Assembly (NCBI GenBank): GCA_014800815.1
Contig: JAAVFI010000011.1
Span: 22,822-86,821, forward strand
Reading direction: 5' to 3'
Length of the DNA stretch: 64,000 nucleotides
From: Bacteroidales bacterium
GTDB taxonomy: Bacteria; Bacteroidota; Bacteroidia; Bacteroidales; Muribaculaceae
Below, one piece after another: positions 15,599 to 24,961 of this stretch (position 1 is the stretch's first letter; each line of letters starts with the position of its first letter). Under the pieces are notes generated by a model, which saw only the letters and a list, made by a program, of their open reading frames with translations, was not told the origin of the DNA and did no database searches. A program made the position numbers and the translations under genes.

Positions 15599-16982
15599 TA
15601 TCCTGCCAGCCGCCACCGAGGACTTTGTAGAGCTGGACGAGGGCGAGGTATTCGTCGCGCACGGCATTGCTCACACCCACCTGCGCATCAAAGTAGCGGC
15701 GCTGGGCATCAAGCACATCGATATAATTTAGCACACCCATATTATACTGGGCATAAGCCAGATTGGCGTATTTGCGGGCAGCTTCAAGCAGGTCGCGGCG
15801 GCGTGCCGTTGTCTGCCGCATATTGCGGAAGGTGACCACAGCGTCGTCCACCTCACGGAAAGCGTTTAGCACGGTCTGCTCATATTTATAGCGGCTCTGG
15901 TCGTAGGCGGCGATAGCGGCGCGGTATTTGCGCTTGTTGCGGCCGAAATCGAGGATAGTGCCGGTGATGCTGCCGACGACAAACGAGAAAGGCGAGCGCA
16001 ACAGATTGGCGAAATCATTGTCCTCGGCACCACCCGTAAGCCCTATTCTGAGGTTGGGAAAGCGGTCGGCATAAGCCACACCTACGGCGGCGAGAGCACT
16101 GCGGAGCGACGACTCGGCGGCACGGATATCGGGGCGGCGCTGAAGCAGAGTCGAGGGTAGACCCACGGGAATAGTTTCGGGCAACGGTTCCTCAAGCATC
16201 AGATTGTTGCGCTTGAGTTCCTCGGCGGGAAAACGGCCCATAAGCAGCGTTATGGCATTCTTCTGCACCTCGATGCGACGCTCAAGGCCAGGTATAAGCG
16301 CAGCCGTGGTAGCATATTCCACCTCGGCCTGGCGGTACACAGTCTCGGGCGTAAGACCTCCCTCGAAGCGGAGTTTGGCCTTCTTGAGATTTTCCTCGCG
16401 TGTATAGAGCGTACGTCTTACAATCGAGAGCTCATTGTCGAGCGCTATAAGATTGAAATACGCCGTAGCGGCTTCGGCAATCAGCGATATGCGCAGGGCT
16501 CGACGGTTCTCTACCGAAGCAAGGAAATCGGCCTCGCCTTTTTTGCGGGCCCAACGCAGACCGCCCCAGAGGTCGACCTCCCAACGAATCGTCAGATTAA
16601 GACCGATTTCAGGGTCGACGATATCATTTTCATGATAGTACTTATTGGTTTCGCGGTTGGCGTATGCATTTGCCCCGATTGTCGGGAAGAAATTGGAGGC
16701 CGTGAGGCCGTAGAGCTCATTCAGACGCTCCATGGTAGCACCTGCTGCAGCGAGGTCACGGTTGTGCGAGAGCGTCTCCGATATTATATATACGAGGGCG
16801 GAGTCGGAGTACACCTTCCACCAGTCCACATCGGCGAGAGTGAGCGAGTCGGTGGTCTGCCCCTCGATGTGGGCGGGGAGTTCGAGCTCAGGCTTCTGCA
16901 GATTTTTCACACCGGAGCACGAGGTGCCGGCGAGCACTACAAGAGCCGATACTATGCTGAGTATTATATTTCTGCGCTTCAT
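15585..16982 (-). CDS. RND efflux outer-membrane channel (TolC/OprM-like)
   Basis: A 465-residue lipoprotein of the NodT/OprM family, with lipobox LAGTSC near residue 22 and the two repeated OEP domains of long helices and beta strands (for example LLQRRPDIRAAE and YAQYNMGVLNYIDVLDAQRRYFD). It is the outer-membrane exit duct of the tripartite pump encoded with the two genes upstream, and overlaps the permease gene by 4 nt. Its 3' end is duplicated on the far side of the neighbouring toxin-antitoxin cassette. Confidence 0.93.
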   Translation of the reverse strand: MKRRNIILSIVSALVVLAGTSCSGVKNLQKPELELPAHIEGQTTDSLTLADVDWWKVYSDSALVYIISETLSHNRDLAAAGATMERLNELYGLTASNFFPTIGANAYANRETNKYYHENDIVDPEIGLNLTIRWEVDLWGGLRWARKKGEADFLASVENRRALRISLIAEAATAYFNLIALDNELSIVRRTLYTREENLKKAKLRFEGGLTPETVYRQAEVEYATTAALIPGLERRIEVQKNAITLLMGRFPAEELKRNNLMLEEPLPETIPVGLPSTLLQRRPDIRAAESSLRSALAAVGVAYADRFPNLRIGLTGGAEDNDFANLLRSPFSFVVGSITGTILDFGRNKRKYRAAIAAYDQSRYKYEQTVLNAFREVDDAVVTFRNMRQTTARRRDLLEAARKYANLAYAQYNMGVLNYIDVLDAQRRYFDAQVGVSNAVRDEYLALVQLYKVLGGGWQDSAGR

Positions 16983-19900
16983 TTTGCCTGTTTTTTGCGT
17001 CGGTTAGTGAACTTATTGACCATTACGAAGAAGAACGGCACGAATAATATACCTACAGTCACCGCTACTATCATACCGAAGAACACTCCTGTGCCGATAT
17101 CACGGCGTGCGGCCGAACCCGGACCCGAAGCTATGACGAGCGGGAAAAGACCGAGGATAAAGGCAAGCGAGGTCATGACGATAGGACGGAACCGCAGGCG
17201 CGCGGCCGTGATTGCGGCGCGGGCGGCATCCGCACCCTTCTCCACTTCCTCCTTGGCAAATTCCACAATAAGAATTGCGTTCTTCGCCACAAGACCCACG
17301 AGCATCACCAGACCGATCTGGAAGTACACATTGTTCTCAAGACCGCAGATTGCCACACCCGCGTAAGCGCCGACGCCGGCCACGGGGAGCGAGAGGATAA
17401 CGGCCAGAGGCACCGACCAGCTCTCGTAGAGTGCTGCAAGGAAGAGGAATACGAAGAGGAATGCGAGGCCGAGCACAAGTGCGGTATTGCCGCTGCCGTG
17501 CTTCTGCTGATAGGAGAGGCCCGACCATTCCACGCCGATATCCGACGGAAGATGTTCGGCCACAATCTGCTCGAGTTTATCCATAGCCTGACCGGTAGAA
17601 TAGCCGTGAGCGGCTTCGCCCGTTACGGTGGCGGCGTTGAACATATTGAATCGTCCTACAGTACCGGGGCCCGCTGTATAGTGGCTTGTGCCGAGCGAAG
17701 TTATTGGCACCATTGTGCCGTCGCGGCCACGCACCGAGAAGAGGTTGAGATTATTGCGGTTGGCACGGTATGGAGCCTCAGCCTGCAGATACACGCGGTA
17801 AATGCGGTTGAACATATTGAAGTCGTTGACATACACCGAACCCGTAAAGGCCTTCATCGTCGAGAAGATATCGCTCATAGGCACACCCTGGAGCTTGGCG
17901 CGGTCGCGGTCCACATCGAAGAAAAGCTGGGGAATATTCGATTGCAGCGAAGTGGAGATTGAGGAGAATTCCTTGCACTGCGAGGCATAATACTTGAGAG
18001 TATCCACAGCGTTGGCGAGGTCTGTATACGACGCGTCGCCGCGCGCCTCAAGCACCATTTCAAAACCGCCCGACGTACCGAGACCCGGGATAATGGCGGG
18101 AGTGAAGAAGTAGACATTCGCCTCGGGATATTCGGCTATTTCCTCACGGATGCGTTCGCGAAGCTCGGCAAGAGAGTTCGTACCGCGCTTGTCGGCTTCC
18201 TTGAGAATGACGGTGAGGGTGGCATGCGACTGGTTTGTGCCCGTGCGGGCCGACGAGCCTGTCACATTCAGCACATATTCTACATCATGGTCCGACTGCA
18301 GGAAAGTAATGGCGCGATCGGTCACCTCGCGTGTGCGCTCAATGGTCGAACCCTCGGGGAGCTCGAGCTCGACGGTGAAATAGCCCTGGTCTTCGGGCGA
18401 CATAAAGCTCGAAGGCACAAGCGCATTACCTATATATATAGCCACGAGCGCGAGACCGAAGGCCGCTATCATGCGGCGCGGATGACGCAGTGTGCGGCCT
18501 ATCATCTTGCAGTAGAATCGGTTGCCGCGGGCAAGCCAATAGTTGATGAGGCGGAAGAAGCGGGGCTTGCGGCGACCGTTGTCGGGTCGGATAAGCATGG
18601 AGCACATCACTGGCGAGAGTGTCAGCGCTACAATAGTGGAGATAATCACCGATACCGCGATAGTAATGGTAAACTGGCGGTAGAGCTGACCGGTGATGCC
18701 GGGGAGGAAGCTCACCGGCACGAACACGGCACAGAGTACCAGCGACATGGCAATAAGTGCCGAACCGAGACCGTCCATAGCCCTGCGGGTAGCCTCCTTA
18801 GGGTCGCAGTGGTCTTTCTCCATGATGCGGTCGACATTCTCCACCACGACAATGGCGTCGTCCACCACTATACCGATAGCAAGGATAAGGCCTAAGAGGG
18901 TGAGCATATTGAGCGAGAAGCCGAAGATGAGCATCACGCCGAAAGTACCTATCAGCGATATAGGCACCGCGATGACCGGAATAAGTGTCGCGCGCCAGTT
19001 CTGGAGCGAGAGGAATACCACGAGAATCACCAGAATCAGAGCCTCGAAGAATGTGCGGTACACATGGTGGATAGACTCCGATATGTAGGTGGTCATATCG
19101 AAAGGAATGGTGTACGAAAGACCCTCGGGGAAAGTACGGCTGATATCGGCCATAGTCTTCTTCACCTGTCCGGCCACGTCCATTGCATTGGAGCCGGGGA
19201 GCATATTTATCTCGAGAATGGCTGCGTTGCCACCGTTGATACCGCTCTCGGTAGAGTAGCTCGAGGCTTCGAGAGTGACGCGGGCAACGTCTTTAAGGCG
19301 GATAATAGAGCCGTCTTTATTAGCCCTTATCACAATATCTTCAAACTCTGTCACCGACGACAAACGGCCTCGCGCGATGATAGGCACCGTAAGGTCGACA
19401 CCCGAGATAGGCGCCTGGCCGAGCACACCGGCCGCCGACTCGCGGTTCTGGTCCTTGATAGCGGAAGTGATATCCTGCACGGTGATGCCGAGGTCGGCGA
19501 GCTTGTCGGGCTGCACGTATATCTGCATGGCGTAGTAGCGGCCGCCCACATTGCGGATGCCGCCCACACCGGGCACACGGCGCAGCAGGTCGAGAACGTT
19601 GAGAGTGGCGTAGTTGGAGAGGTAGATTTCGTCGAACTTCGGGTCAGACGAAAGCAACGCTATGGTCATGAGCTTGTTGGCTGTCTCCTTCTCTACGCTG
19701 ATACCGTTCTGCACCACCTCGGCCGGAAGGCGCGACTCGGCCTTCTTCACGCGGTTCTGCACATCGACGGCGGCGAGTTCGGGGTCTACATCAATATCAA
19801 ATGTAATCTTTGCCGAAAAGCCGCCCGAGTTCGAGCTCGTCGAATTCATATATATCATGCCGGGAGTACCGTTGAGCTCCTGCTCTATAGGGGTAGCCAC

Positions 19901-20083
19901 AGCCTGAGTCACCGTCATGGCATCGGCGCCGGGGTAGGATGCCGACACACTCACCACCGGGGGGACAATCTCGGGATACTGGTCGATAGGAAGCATCACC
20001 AGACCTATCGAACCCAGTATGACTATCACGATAGAAATTACTATCGAGAATACGGGGTGATCAAGGAAAAAATTCTTTTTCAT
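16979..20083 (-). CDS. RND multidrug efflux permease (AcrB/HAE1 family)
   Basis: The 1034-residue inner-membrane proton antiporter has the normal HAE1 length. It shows an N-terminal membrane helix (FSIVISIVIVILGSIGLVML), two large periplasmic loops, and the transmembrane blocks that carry the proton-relay aspartates (GLILAIGIVVDDAIVVVENVDR has the D-D pair). The family also has the typical FxFxxLxxPVA-like region LYESWSVPLAVILSLPVAGVGA. It exports drugs or bile-like amphiphiles through the partner adaptor and outer-membrane channel. It lies 15 nt after the adaptor gene. Confidence 0.95.
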   Translation of the reverse strand: MKKNFFLDHPVFSIVISIVIVILGSIGLVMLPIDQYPEIVPPVVSVSASYPGADAMTVTQAVATPIEQELNGTPGMIYMNSTSSNSGGFSAKITFDIDVDPELAAVDVQNRVKKAESRLPAEVVQNGISVEKETANKLMTIALLSSDPKFDEIYLSNYATLNVLDLLRRVPGVGGIRNVGGRYYAMQIYVQPDKLADLGITVQDITSAIKDQNRESAAGVLGQAPISGVDLTVPIIARGRLSSVTEFEDIVIRANKDGSIIRLKDVARVTLEASSYSTESGINGGNAAILEINMLPGSNAMDVAGQVKKTMADISRTFPEGLSYTIPFDMTTYISESIHHVYRTFFEALILVILVVFLSLQNWRATLIPVIAVPISLIGTFGVMLIFGFSLNMLTLLGLILAIGIVVDDAIVVVENVDRIMEKDHCDPKEATRRAMDGLGSALIAMSLVLCAVFVPVSFLPGITGQLYRQFTITIAVSVIISTIVALTLSPVMCSMLIRPDNGRRKPRFFRLINYWLARGNRFYCKMIGRTLRHPRRMIAAFGLALVAIYIGNALVPSSFMSPEDQGYFTVELELPEGSTIERTREVTDRAITFLQSDHDVEYVLNVTGSSARTGTNQSHATLTVILKEADKRGTNSLAELRERIREEIAEYPEANVYFFTPAIIPGLGTSGGFEMVLEARGDASYTDLANAVDTLKYYASQCKEFSSISTSLQSNIPQLFFDVDRDRAKLQGVPMSDIFSTMKAFTGSVYVNDFNMFNRIYRVYLQAEAPYRANRNNLNLFSVRGRDGTMVPITSLGTSHYTAGPGTVGRFNMFNAATVTGEAAHGYSTGQAMDKLEQIVAEHLPSDIGVEWSGLSYQQKHGSGNTALVLGLAFLFVFLFLAALYESWSVPLAVILSLPVAGVGAYAGVAICGLENNVYFQIGLVMLVGLVAKNAILIVEFAKEEVEKGADAARAAITAARLRFRPIVMTSLAFILGLFPLVIASGPGSAARRDIGTGVFFGMIVAVTVGILFVPFFFVMVNKFTNRRKKQAK

Positions 20084-20098
20084 CAGGTCTGCCTCCTT

Positions 20099-21286
20099 TT
20101 ACTCTGAATCTGCTTCCGGGGCTGCGGCTACGGGGCGCACCTTCATGCCATGGTGCAGTTTGTGAAAACCTTCCACCACAAGGCTCTCGCCGGCAGCAAG
20201 GCCGCGTTCAACTATTATTTCATTGCCGATTTCAGGACCTGTCTCCACATAGCGGCGCTCCACCACGCTGTCGGGGCGCACTATATATACGTAGGCACCG
20301 CCCTTCTCTGTCTCGATAGCCTTAGCAGGGATATCAATGGCATCGGCACGCACATCCACAAGAACTTTCACGCGGGTAAATTCACCCGGGAGCAGAGTGC
20401 GCGAAGGGTTGGGCATGGCGGCACGCACCTGGAAAGTACCTGTCGTCGGGTCTACCTGCGGCGAAGCGAAGTCCACCAGGCCGCGGTGAGGATATTCGGT
20501 ACCGTCGGAGAGAGTCACGGTCACATAGGCATCCTGACGTTCGGTATCGTCGGTATGGCCGAGATTCACATTGCGGTCCTTGCTCTTGAGATAGTCGAGT
20601 GAAGTCATCGAGAAATTCACCATTACAGTGTCGCTCTTCACAACAGTAGCGAGCAGCGACTGACCCGAAGTACCCACAAGGGCACCGATATCAGCCTTGC
20701 GCTCGGTGATATAGCCCGAGATAGGACTCGTCACTTTGGTATATCCGAGAGTGAGCTCGGCCTGCATAAGGTCGGCGCGGGCCACCGATTCCTCTGCCTT
20801 GGCACTCTCGTAAGCTGCCTCGGCATTGTCGAGGTCGAGCTGCGATGCAGCGTTCTGCTCATATAGCGGACGGATACGTGCAAGGTCGCGGCTCGCTTTA
20901 TTTAGCTGCGCAGTAGCCTTATTGAGCTGTGCACGGGCCTTTTCGGCGCGGGCTTTATATACCTGCGGGTCGATCTGGAAAAGAGTCTGACCCTTCTCCA
21001 CATACGTACCTTCCTGGAAGAACATCTTCTCGAGATATCCCTCCACGCGGGCGCGGACTTCTACAAAGTGCTGAGGGGCGATGCGGCCTACATATTCGCC
21101 ATAGATATTCACATCTTTCTGCTCTACAGGCTGAACCGATACAACAGGCAGAGTCTCCTGTGGCTTGTCTTTCTTTAAAAGAGCGACCAGCAGCCATACA
21201 AGACCGGCAGCAACACAGACGCACGCAACCGTGAGGACTACACGTCGACTCAGGCCACGCCTTACACTTATCTTTTTGATATCCAT
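20099..21286 (-). CDS. RND efflux periplasmic adaptor (AcrA/MexA-like)
   Basis: This membrane-fusion protein links the AcrB-like pump to the outer-membrane channel. One N-terminal membrane anchor (VVLTVACVCVAAGLVWLLVAL) is followed by the lipoyl half-motif, a coiled-coil hairpin (YKARAEKARAQLNKATAQLN) and beta-barrel domains (SPISGYITERKADIGALVG). I start at the ATG at 21286 (MDIKKISV); an upstream in-frame ATG at 21328 adds 14 residues and is also possible because the -7 box TACATTTG sits at 21352-21359. First gene of the efflux operon. Confidence 0.92.
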   Translation of the reverse strand: MDIKKISVRRGLSRRVVLTVACVCVAAGLVWLLVALLKKDKPQETLPVVSVQPVEQKDVNIYGEYVGRIAPQHFVEVRARVEGYLEKMFFQEGTYVEKGQTLFQIDPQVYKARAEKARAQLNKATAQLNKASRDLARIRPLYEQNAASQLDLDNAEAAYESAKAEESVARADLMQAELTLGYTKVTSPISGYITERKADIGALVGTSGQSLLATVVKSDTVMVNFSMTSLDYLKSKDRNVNLGHTDDTERQDAYVTVTLSDGTEYPHRGLVDFASPQVDPTTGTFQVRAAMPNPSRTLLPGEFTRVKVLVDVRADAIDIPAKAIETEKGGAYVYIVRPDSVVERRYVETGPEIGNEIIVERGLAAGESLVVEGFHKLHHGMKVRPVAAAPEADSE

Positions 21287-21434
21287 TATATTGACTGAAT
21301 GCACTATCGCCTTGGCGACATTAAACAATGTGAGGAATTAAATTTCGTGCACAAATGTACAAAATTATAACGAAGTAGATAAAAGAAAAGTTCGATATAC
21401 TCAACAAAATAAGCCAAATCTCGCTTTTATGTGT

Positions 21435-21442
21435 TATCTTTG
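21435..21442 (+). promoter_or_regulatory. -7 box of dgt
   Basis: TATCTTTG lies 27 nt before the ATG at 21470. The frame is open to 21431, but starts upstream of the promoter can be ruled out. Confidence 0.6.
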
Positions 21443-21469
21443 CAGAATCCTCTAATTAACTTAATTCCT

Positions 21470-22816
21470 ATGGCCCGAATGAACTGGGAAAGGCTGATAA
21501 ACGACAAACGATTCGGCCTCGAAGACTACCACGATCCTAAAAAGAATCTTACCCGCACCGACTTCCGGCGCGACTACGACCGTCTCGTGTTTTCATCGCC
21601 CTTCCGACGCCTCCAGAACAAGACCCAGGTCTTCCCTCTGCCGGGCAGTATCTTCGTGCACAACCGCCTCACACACTCCATGGAGGTATCTTGCGTAGGT
21701 AAATCCATGGCCGACAACATTGCAGTAGCGCTCAAACGACGATACACTGCCCAAGGCGCTCCCGCCGAGCACTTCGACCACCTTGGCGATATCGTAGCCG
21801 CGGCCTGCCTCGCACACGACCTCGGCAACCCGCCTTTCGGACACTCCGGCGAAAAAGCCATAGGCACATATTTCAGCGAGGGTGAGGGCCTGAAACTCAA
21901 GCCGATGTTCACGCGCGAGCAGTGGGCCGACCTCATCAACTTCGAGGGCAACGCCAACGCATTCCGTCTGCTCACTCACCAGTTCAACGGACGCCGCCGC
22001 GGAGGATTCGCCATGACATACTCGATGCTCGCCTCCATAGTGAAGTACCCATTCGAGTCGGTGATATCGCCCAAAGGCAAATTCGGTTTCTTCACCACCG
22101 AGAAAGACGACTTCAGGCGCGTGGCCGACGAACTCGGCATGCTGCGCCTATCGGCCGACGGCGAGCCTCTGCGCTACGCCCGACACCCGCTCGTCTACAT
22201 CGTGGAGGCTGCCGACGACATCTGCTACGAAGTGATGGATCTCGAAGACGCGCACAAACTCAAGATTCTATCCACCGACGAAGTTACCTCGCTCCTGCTC
22301 GGATTCTTCGATAAAGACCGCCGCGAGCACATGTTCGACGTAATGAAGAGCGTCGACGATCCCAACGAGAAGATTGCCTACCTGCGCTCCTGCGTCGTAG
22401 GGGCACTCGTAGAACAATGTGCGCAGACCTTTATAGACAACGAAGACGCCATACTCGAAGGACGCTTCGAAGGCTCGCTGCTCAGCCACATCCGCCCGCT
22501 CGAAGGCGATGCCTACAAGGCTTGCTGCAAGGTGTCTTACGAAAAGATATACCGCGCAGGCGAGGTTGTCGACATCGAACTCGCCGGTAACCGCATCATC
22601 ACCTTCCTCCTCGAGCGCCTCGTGAGCGCGGTCCTCGAGCCCGAACTACACTACTCTCACCTCCTCCTCGCAAAATTCCCGCAACAATACGACACACAGT
22701 CGCCCACACAGTTCGGCAAAATACAGGCTGTGCTCGACCACGTTTCGGCCATGACCGACGTATACGCCCTCGACCTCTACCGCAAGCTCAACGGCATGTC
22801 GCTCCCTGCTGTATAA
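21470..22816 (+). CDS. dgt: Deoxyguanosinetriphosphate triphosphohydrolase (dGTPase)
   Basis: An HD-domain enzyme that splits dNTPs to nucleoside and triphosphate, tuning dNTP pools. The family opening RRDYDRLVFSSPFRRLQNKTQV is followed by HNRLTHSMEV (first His), CLAHDLGNPPFGHSGE (the HD pair) and later YIVEAADDICYEVMDLEDA (last Asp). About 448 residues from the ATG at 21470; a second ATG three codons on is also possible. It diverges from the efflux operon and precedes the TPM gene by 15 nt. Confidence 0.93.
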   Translation: MARMNWERLINDKRFGLEDYHDPKKNLTRTDFRRDYDRLVFSSPFRRLQNKTQVFPLPGSIFVHNRLTHSMEVSCVGKSMADNIAVALKRRYTAQGAPAEHFDHLGDIVAAACLAHDLGNPPFGHSGEKAIGTYFSEGEGLKLKPMFTREQWADLINFEGNANAFRLLTHQFNGRRRGGFAMTYSMLASIVKYPFESVISPKGKFGFFTTEKDDFRRVADELGMLRLSADGEPLRYARHPLVYIVEAADDICYEVMDLEDAHKLKILSTDEVTSLLLGFFDKDRREHMFDVMKSVDDPNEKIAYLRSCVVGALVEQCAQTFIDNEDAILEGRFEGSLLSHIRPLEGDAYKACCKVSYEKIYRAGEVVDIELAGNRIITFLLERLVSAVLEPELHYSHLLLAKFPQQYDTQSPTQFGKIQAVLDHVSAMTDVYALDLYRKLNGMSLPAV

Positions 22817-22831
22817 CTCTCAAATAATATT

Positions 22832-24106
22832 ATGCGACGTTCACTCTTCCTTATATTCCTGCTCACACTCTCCCTCCCTGTGCTTGCCCGCACATGGAAA
22901 GTATCCGATATACCCAACGTACACCTCGCGGACAGCACACAGTTTGTCTCCGACCCCGACGAAATTCTCTCACCCGACGCAAAAGCTGCCATAAACAGCT
23001 CAATGCGCTCCATACGCAAGAGCACCTCCGCCGAAGCTGTAGTCGTAATTGTAGATGACATCGACGGTGGCGACATCGACGGCTTCGCCACAGAACTCTT
23101 CACCGACTGGGGGCTCGGAAAGAAAGACGTAGACAACGGCCTCCTCATACTCGTGGCCAAAGACCTCCGCCGTGCCGCTATCCGCCCCGGATACGGCCTT
23201 GAAGGAGTGCTCCCCGATATTACCTGCGCCGCTATCCTGCGCGAAGATATGTTTCCCCGCTTCCGCGAGGGCGACTACGGCGCCGGACTTGCTGCCGCCT
23301 CGCAGACAATATCCACCATACTCACCGACCCCGACGCGGCAGCAGAGATACGCTCGCGCCTCGAAGACCCCGACTACAACGGAGGCACCGGCGAAGACGA
23401 CCTCGACTTCTTCCAGGTCTACCTCATATTCATGGCCGTACTCTCTGTCGCACTCGTCATCATTCTCCTCCTCACCCTTGCAGGCACACGCGGCAAGAGT
23501 CGTCACGACCGCTATCTTGCCCTCGCCAAACTCAAATCGCCCTACCTCGCCCTCTCGTTCCTCGGCCTCGGCATGCCCCTGTTAGCATCCCTGCCCCTCA
23601 TTATCATCCTCTATCATCTGCGCAACAGCCCCCACAAGTGCCCCAACTGCGGCACTTCCATGAAGAAGATAGATGAGGTGCACGACAACGAATATCTCAA
23701 TCCCACACAGGACCTCGAGGAGCGCCTCGGCTCAGTAGACTACGACGTGTGGCTCTGCCCCTCGTGCGGCGAGACCGACATCGAGCAATACGTAACACCC
23801 GCGTCAGGCTACTCTCAGTGCCCCTACTGCCACGCCTACGCCTCGCGCCTCGTGCGCCGACGCATACTGCGCCAGCCCACCACAGCGCTCAAAGGCTTCG
23901 GCGTAAACGAATACACATGCCTCAACTGCCACAAAGACCACGACGACCACTTCGAGCTCCCGAAACTCGACGTAGCTCCCGCCGTAATAGCCGGAAGCAT
24001 ACTCGGCAGCAGCCGTAGAGGAGGTGGATTCGGTGGAGGAGGATTCGGTGGCGGCAGTTTCGGCGGCGGTATGACCGGCGGCGGTGGTGCTTCGGGCGGC
24101 TGGTAA
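22832..24106 (+). CDS. TPM-domain membrane protein with zinc ribbons and Gly-rich tail
   Basis: This 424-residue protein has a signal peptide and then a TPM (TLP18.3/Psb32/MOLO-1) domain (residues about 20-165, VHLADSTQFVSDPDEILS, then WGLGKKDVDNGLLILVAKD). Membrane segments follow near 195-215 and 245-265. A C-terminal region has four paired-cysteine knuckles (CPNCG, CPSCG, CPYCH, CLNCH) and ends in a glycine/phenylalanine-rich tail of GGGFGGG type. The YgcG-type TPM families end in similar glycine-rich tails; their role, possibly in envelope quality control, is not settled. The added zinc ribbons are the notable part. Confidence 0.85.
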   Translation: MRRSLFLIFLLTLSLPVLARTWKVSDIPNVHLADSTQFVSDPDEILSPDAKAAINSSMRSIRKSTSAEAVVVIVDDIDGGDIDGFATELFTDWGLGKKDVDNGLLILVAKDLRRAAIRPGYGLEGVLPDITCAAILREDMFPRFREGDYGAGLAAASQTISTILTDPDAAAEIRSRLEDPDYNGGTGEDDLDFFQVYLIFMAVLSVALVIILLLTLAGTRGKSRHDRYLALAKLKSPYLALSFLGLGMPLLASLPLIIILYHLRNSPHKCPNCGTSMKKIDEVHDNEYLNPTQDLEERLGSVDYDVWLCPSCGETDIEQYVTPASGYSQCPYCHAYASRLVRRRILRQPTTALKGFGVNEYTCLNCHKDHDDHFELPKLDVAPAVIAGSILGSSRRGGGFGGGGFGGGSFGGGMTGGGGASGGW

Positions 24107-24137
24107 TTGCCCGCTTCGAAAAATTTTCTTACTTTTG
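24107..24137 (+). promoter_or_regulatory. Promoter of rsmA-mgtE
   Basis: TTG at 24107-24109, a 20-nt spacer, and TACTTTTG at 24130-24137, 26 nt before the rsmA ATG. It directly follows the TPM stop codon. Confidence 0.7.
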
Positions 24138-24163
24138 CACCCTAAAACCGAAAAAGCAGAGCT

Positions 24164-24961
24164 ATGGCAGGAGTAAAACCAAAGAAGGCCCTCGGCCAGC
24201 ATTTTCTTACCGACCTAAATGTGGCCGACAGGATAGCATCAACTCTCGATGACTACCCCGACTCTCCCGTGCTCGAAGTAGGACCAGGCATGGGCGTTCT
24301 CACTCGTTTCCTCCTCGAAAAGCATCCCGCCGATAAAGTATCTGTCGCCGAGATAGATACCGAAAGTATCGACTGGCTCCGCACTCATCTGCCCGAACCT
24401 CAGCCGCGAATCATCGAAGGCGACTTCCTTCAGATGGATTTGGCCGAACTCTATCCCGGCGATGAGAAATTCTGCGTTCTCGGCAACTATCCCTACAACA
24501 TTTCATCTCAGATCTTCTTCAAAGTCCTCGACTATAAAGACCGCGTAGAATGCTGCTCAGGCATGCTCCAGCGCGAAGTGGCCGAACGTCTTGCCGCCGC
24601 CCCCGGCACTAAAGCCCGCGGAATACTCAGCGTACTCCTCCAGGCATGGTACAGCGTCGACTACCTCTTCACCGTTTCGGAGCACGTATTCAATCCGCCG
24701 CCAAAAGTCAAGTCGGGAGTAATAAAAATGGTGCGCAACAGCGTGACAGACCTCGGATGCGACGAGGCCCTCTTCAAGACCGTTGTAAAGACCACCTTCG
24801 GCCAGCGCCGAAAGACCCTGCGAAACAGTGTACGCTCACTACTTCCCGCAGGCTCCGTTCTCCCCGAAGACGACCCCATGGGCGGTAAAAGACCCGAACA
24901 ACTCTCGGTAGATGAATTTATTGAACTGACCAACAAGGTAGCAGCACTCCGCAAGGCATGA
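24164..24961 (+). CDS. rsmA: 16S rRNA dimethyladenosine transferase RsmA (KsgA)
   Basis: This SAM enzyme dimethylates two adjacent adenines in the 3' hairpin of 16S rRNA late in 30S assembly. It opens with KKALGQHFLTDLNVADRI, has the SAM motif LEVGPGMGVLT, the catalytic NYPYNIS motif and PPPKVKSGVIKM. Its 265 residues are the usual length. It overlaps mgtE by 4 nt (ATGA). Confidence 0.97.
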   Translation: MAGVKPKKALGQHFLTDLNVADRIASTLDDYPDSPVLEVGPGMGVLTRFLLEKHPADKVSVAEIDTESIDWLRTHLPEPQPRIIEGDFLQMDLAELYPGDEKFCVLGNYPYNISSQIFFKVLDYKDRVECCSGMLQREVAERLAAAPGTKARGILSVLLQAWYSVDYLFTVSEHVFNPPPKVKSGVIKMVRNSVTDLGCDEALFKTVVKTTFGQRRKTLRNSVRSLLPAGSVLPEDDPMGGKRPEQLSVDEFIELTNKVAALRKA

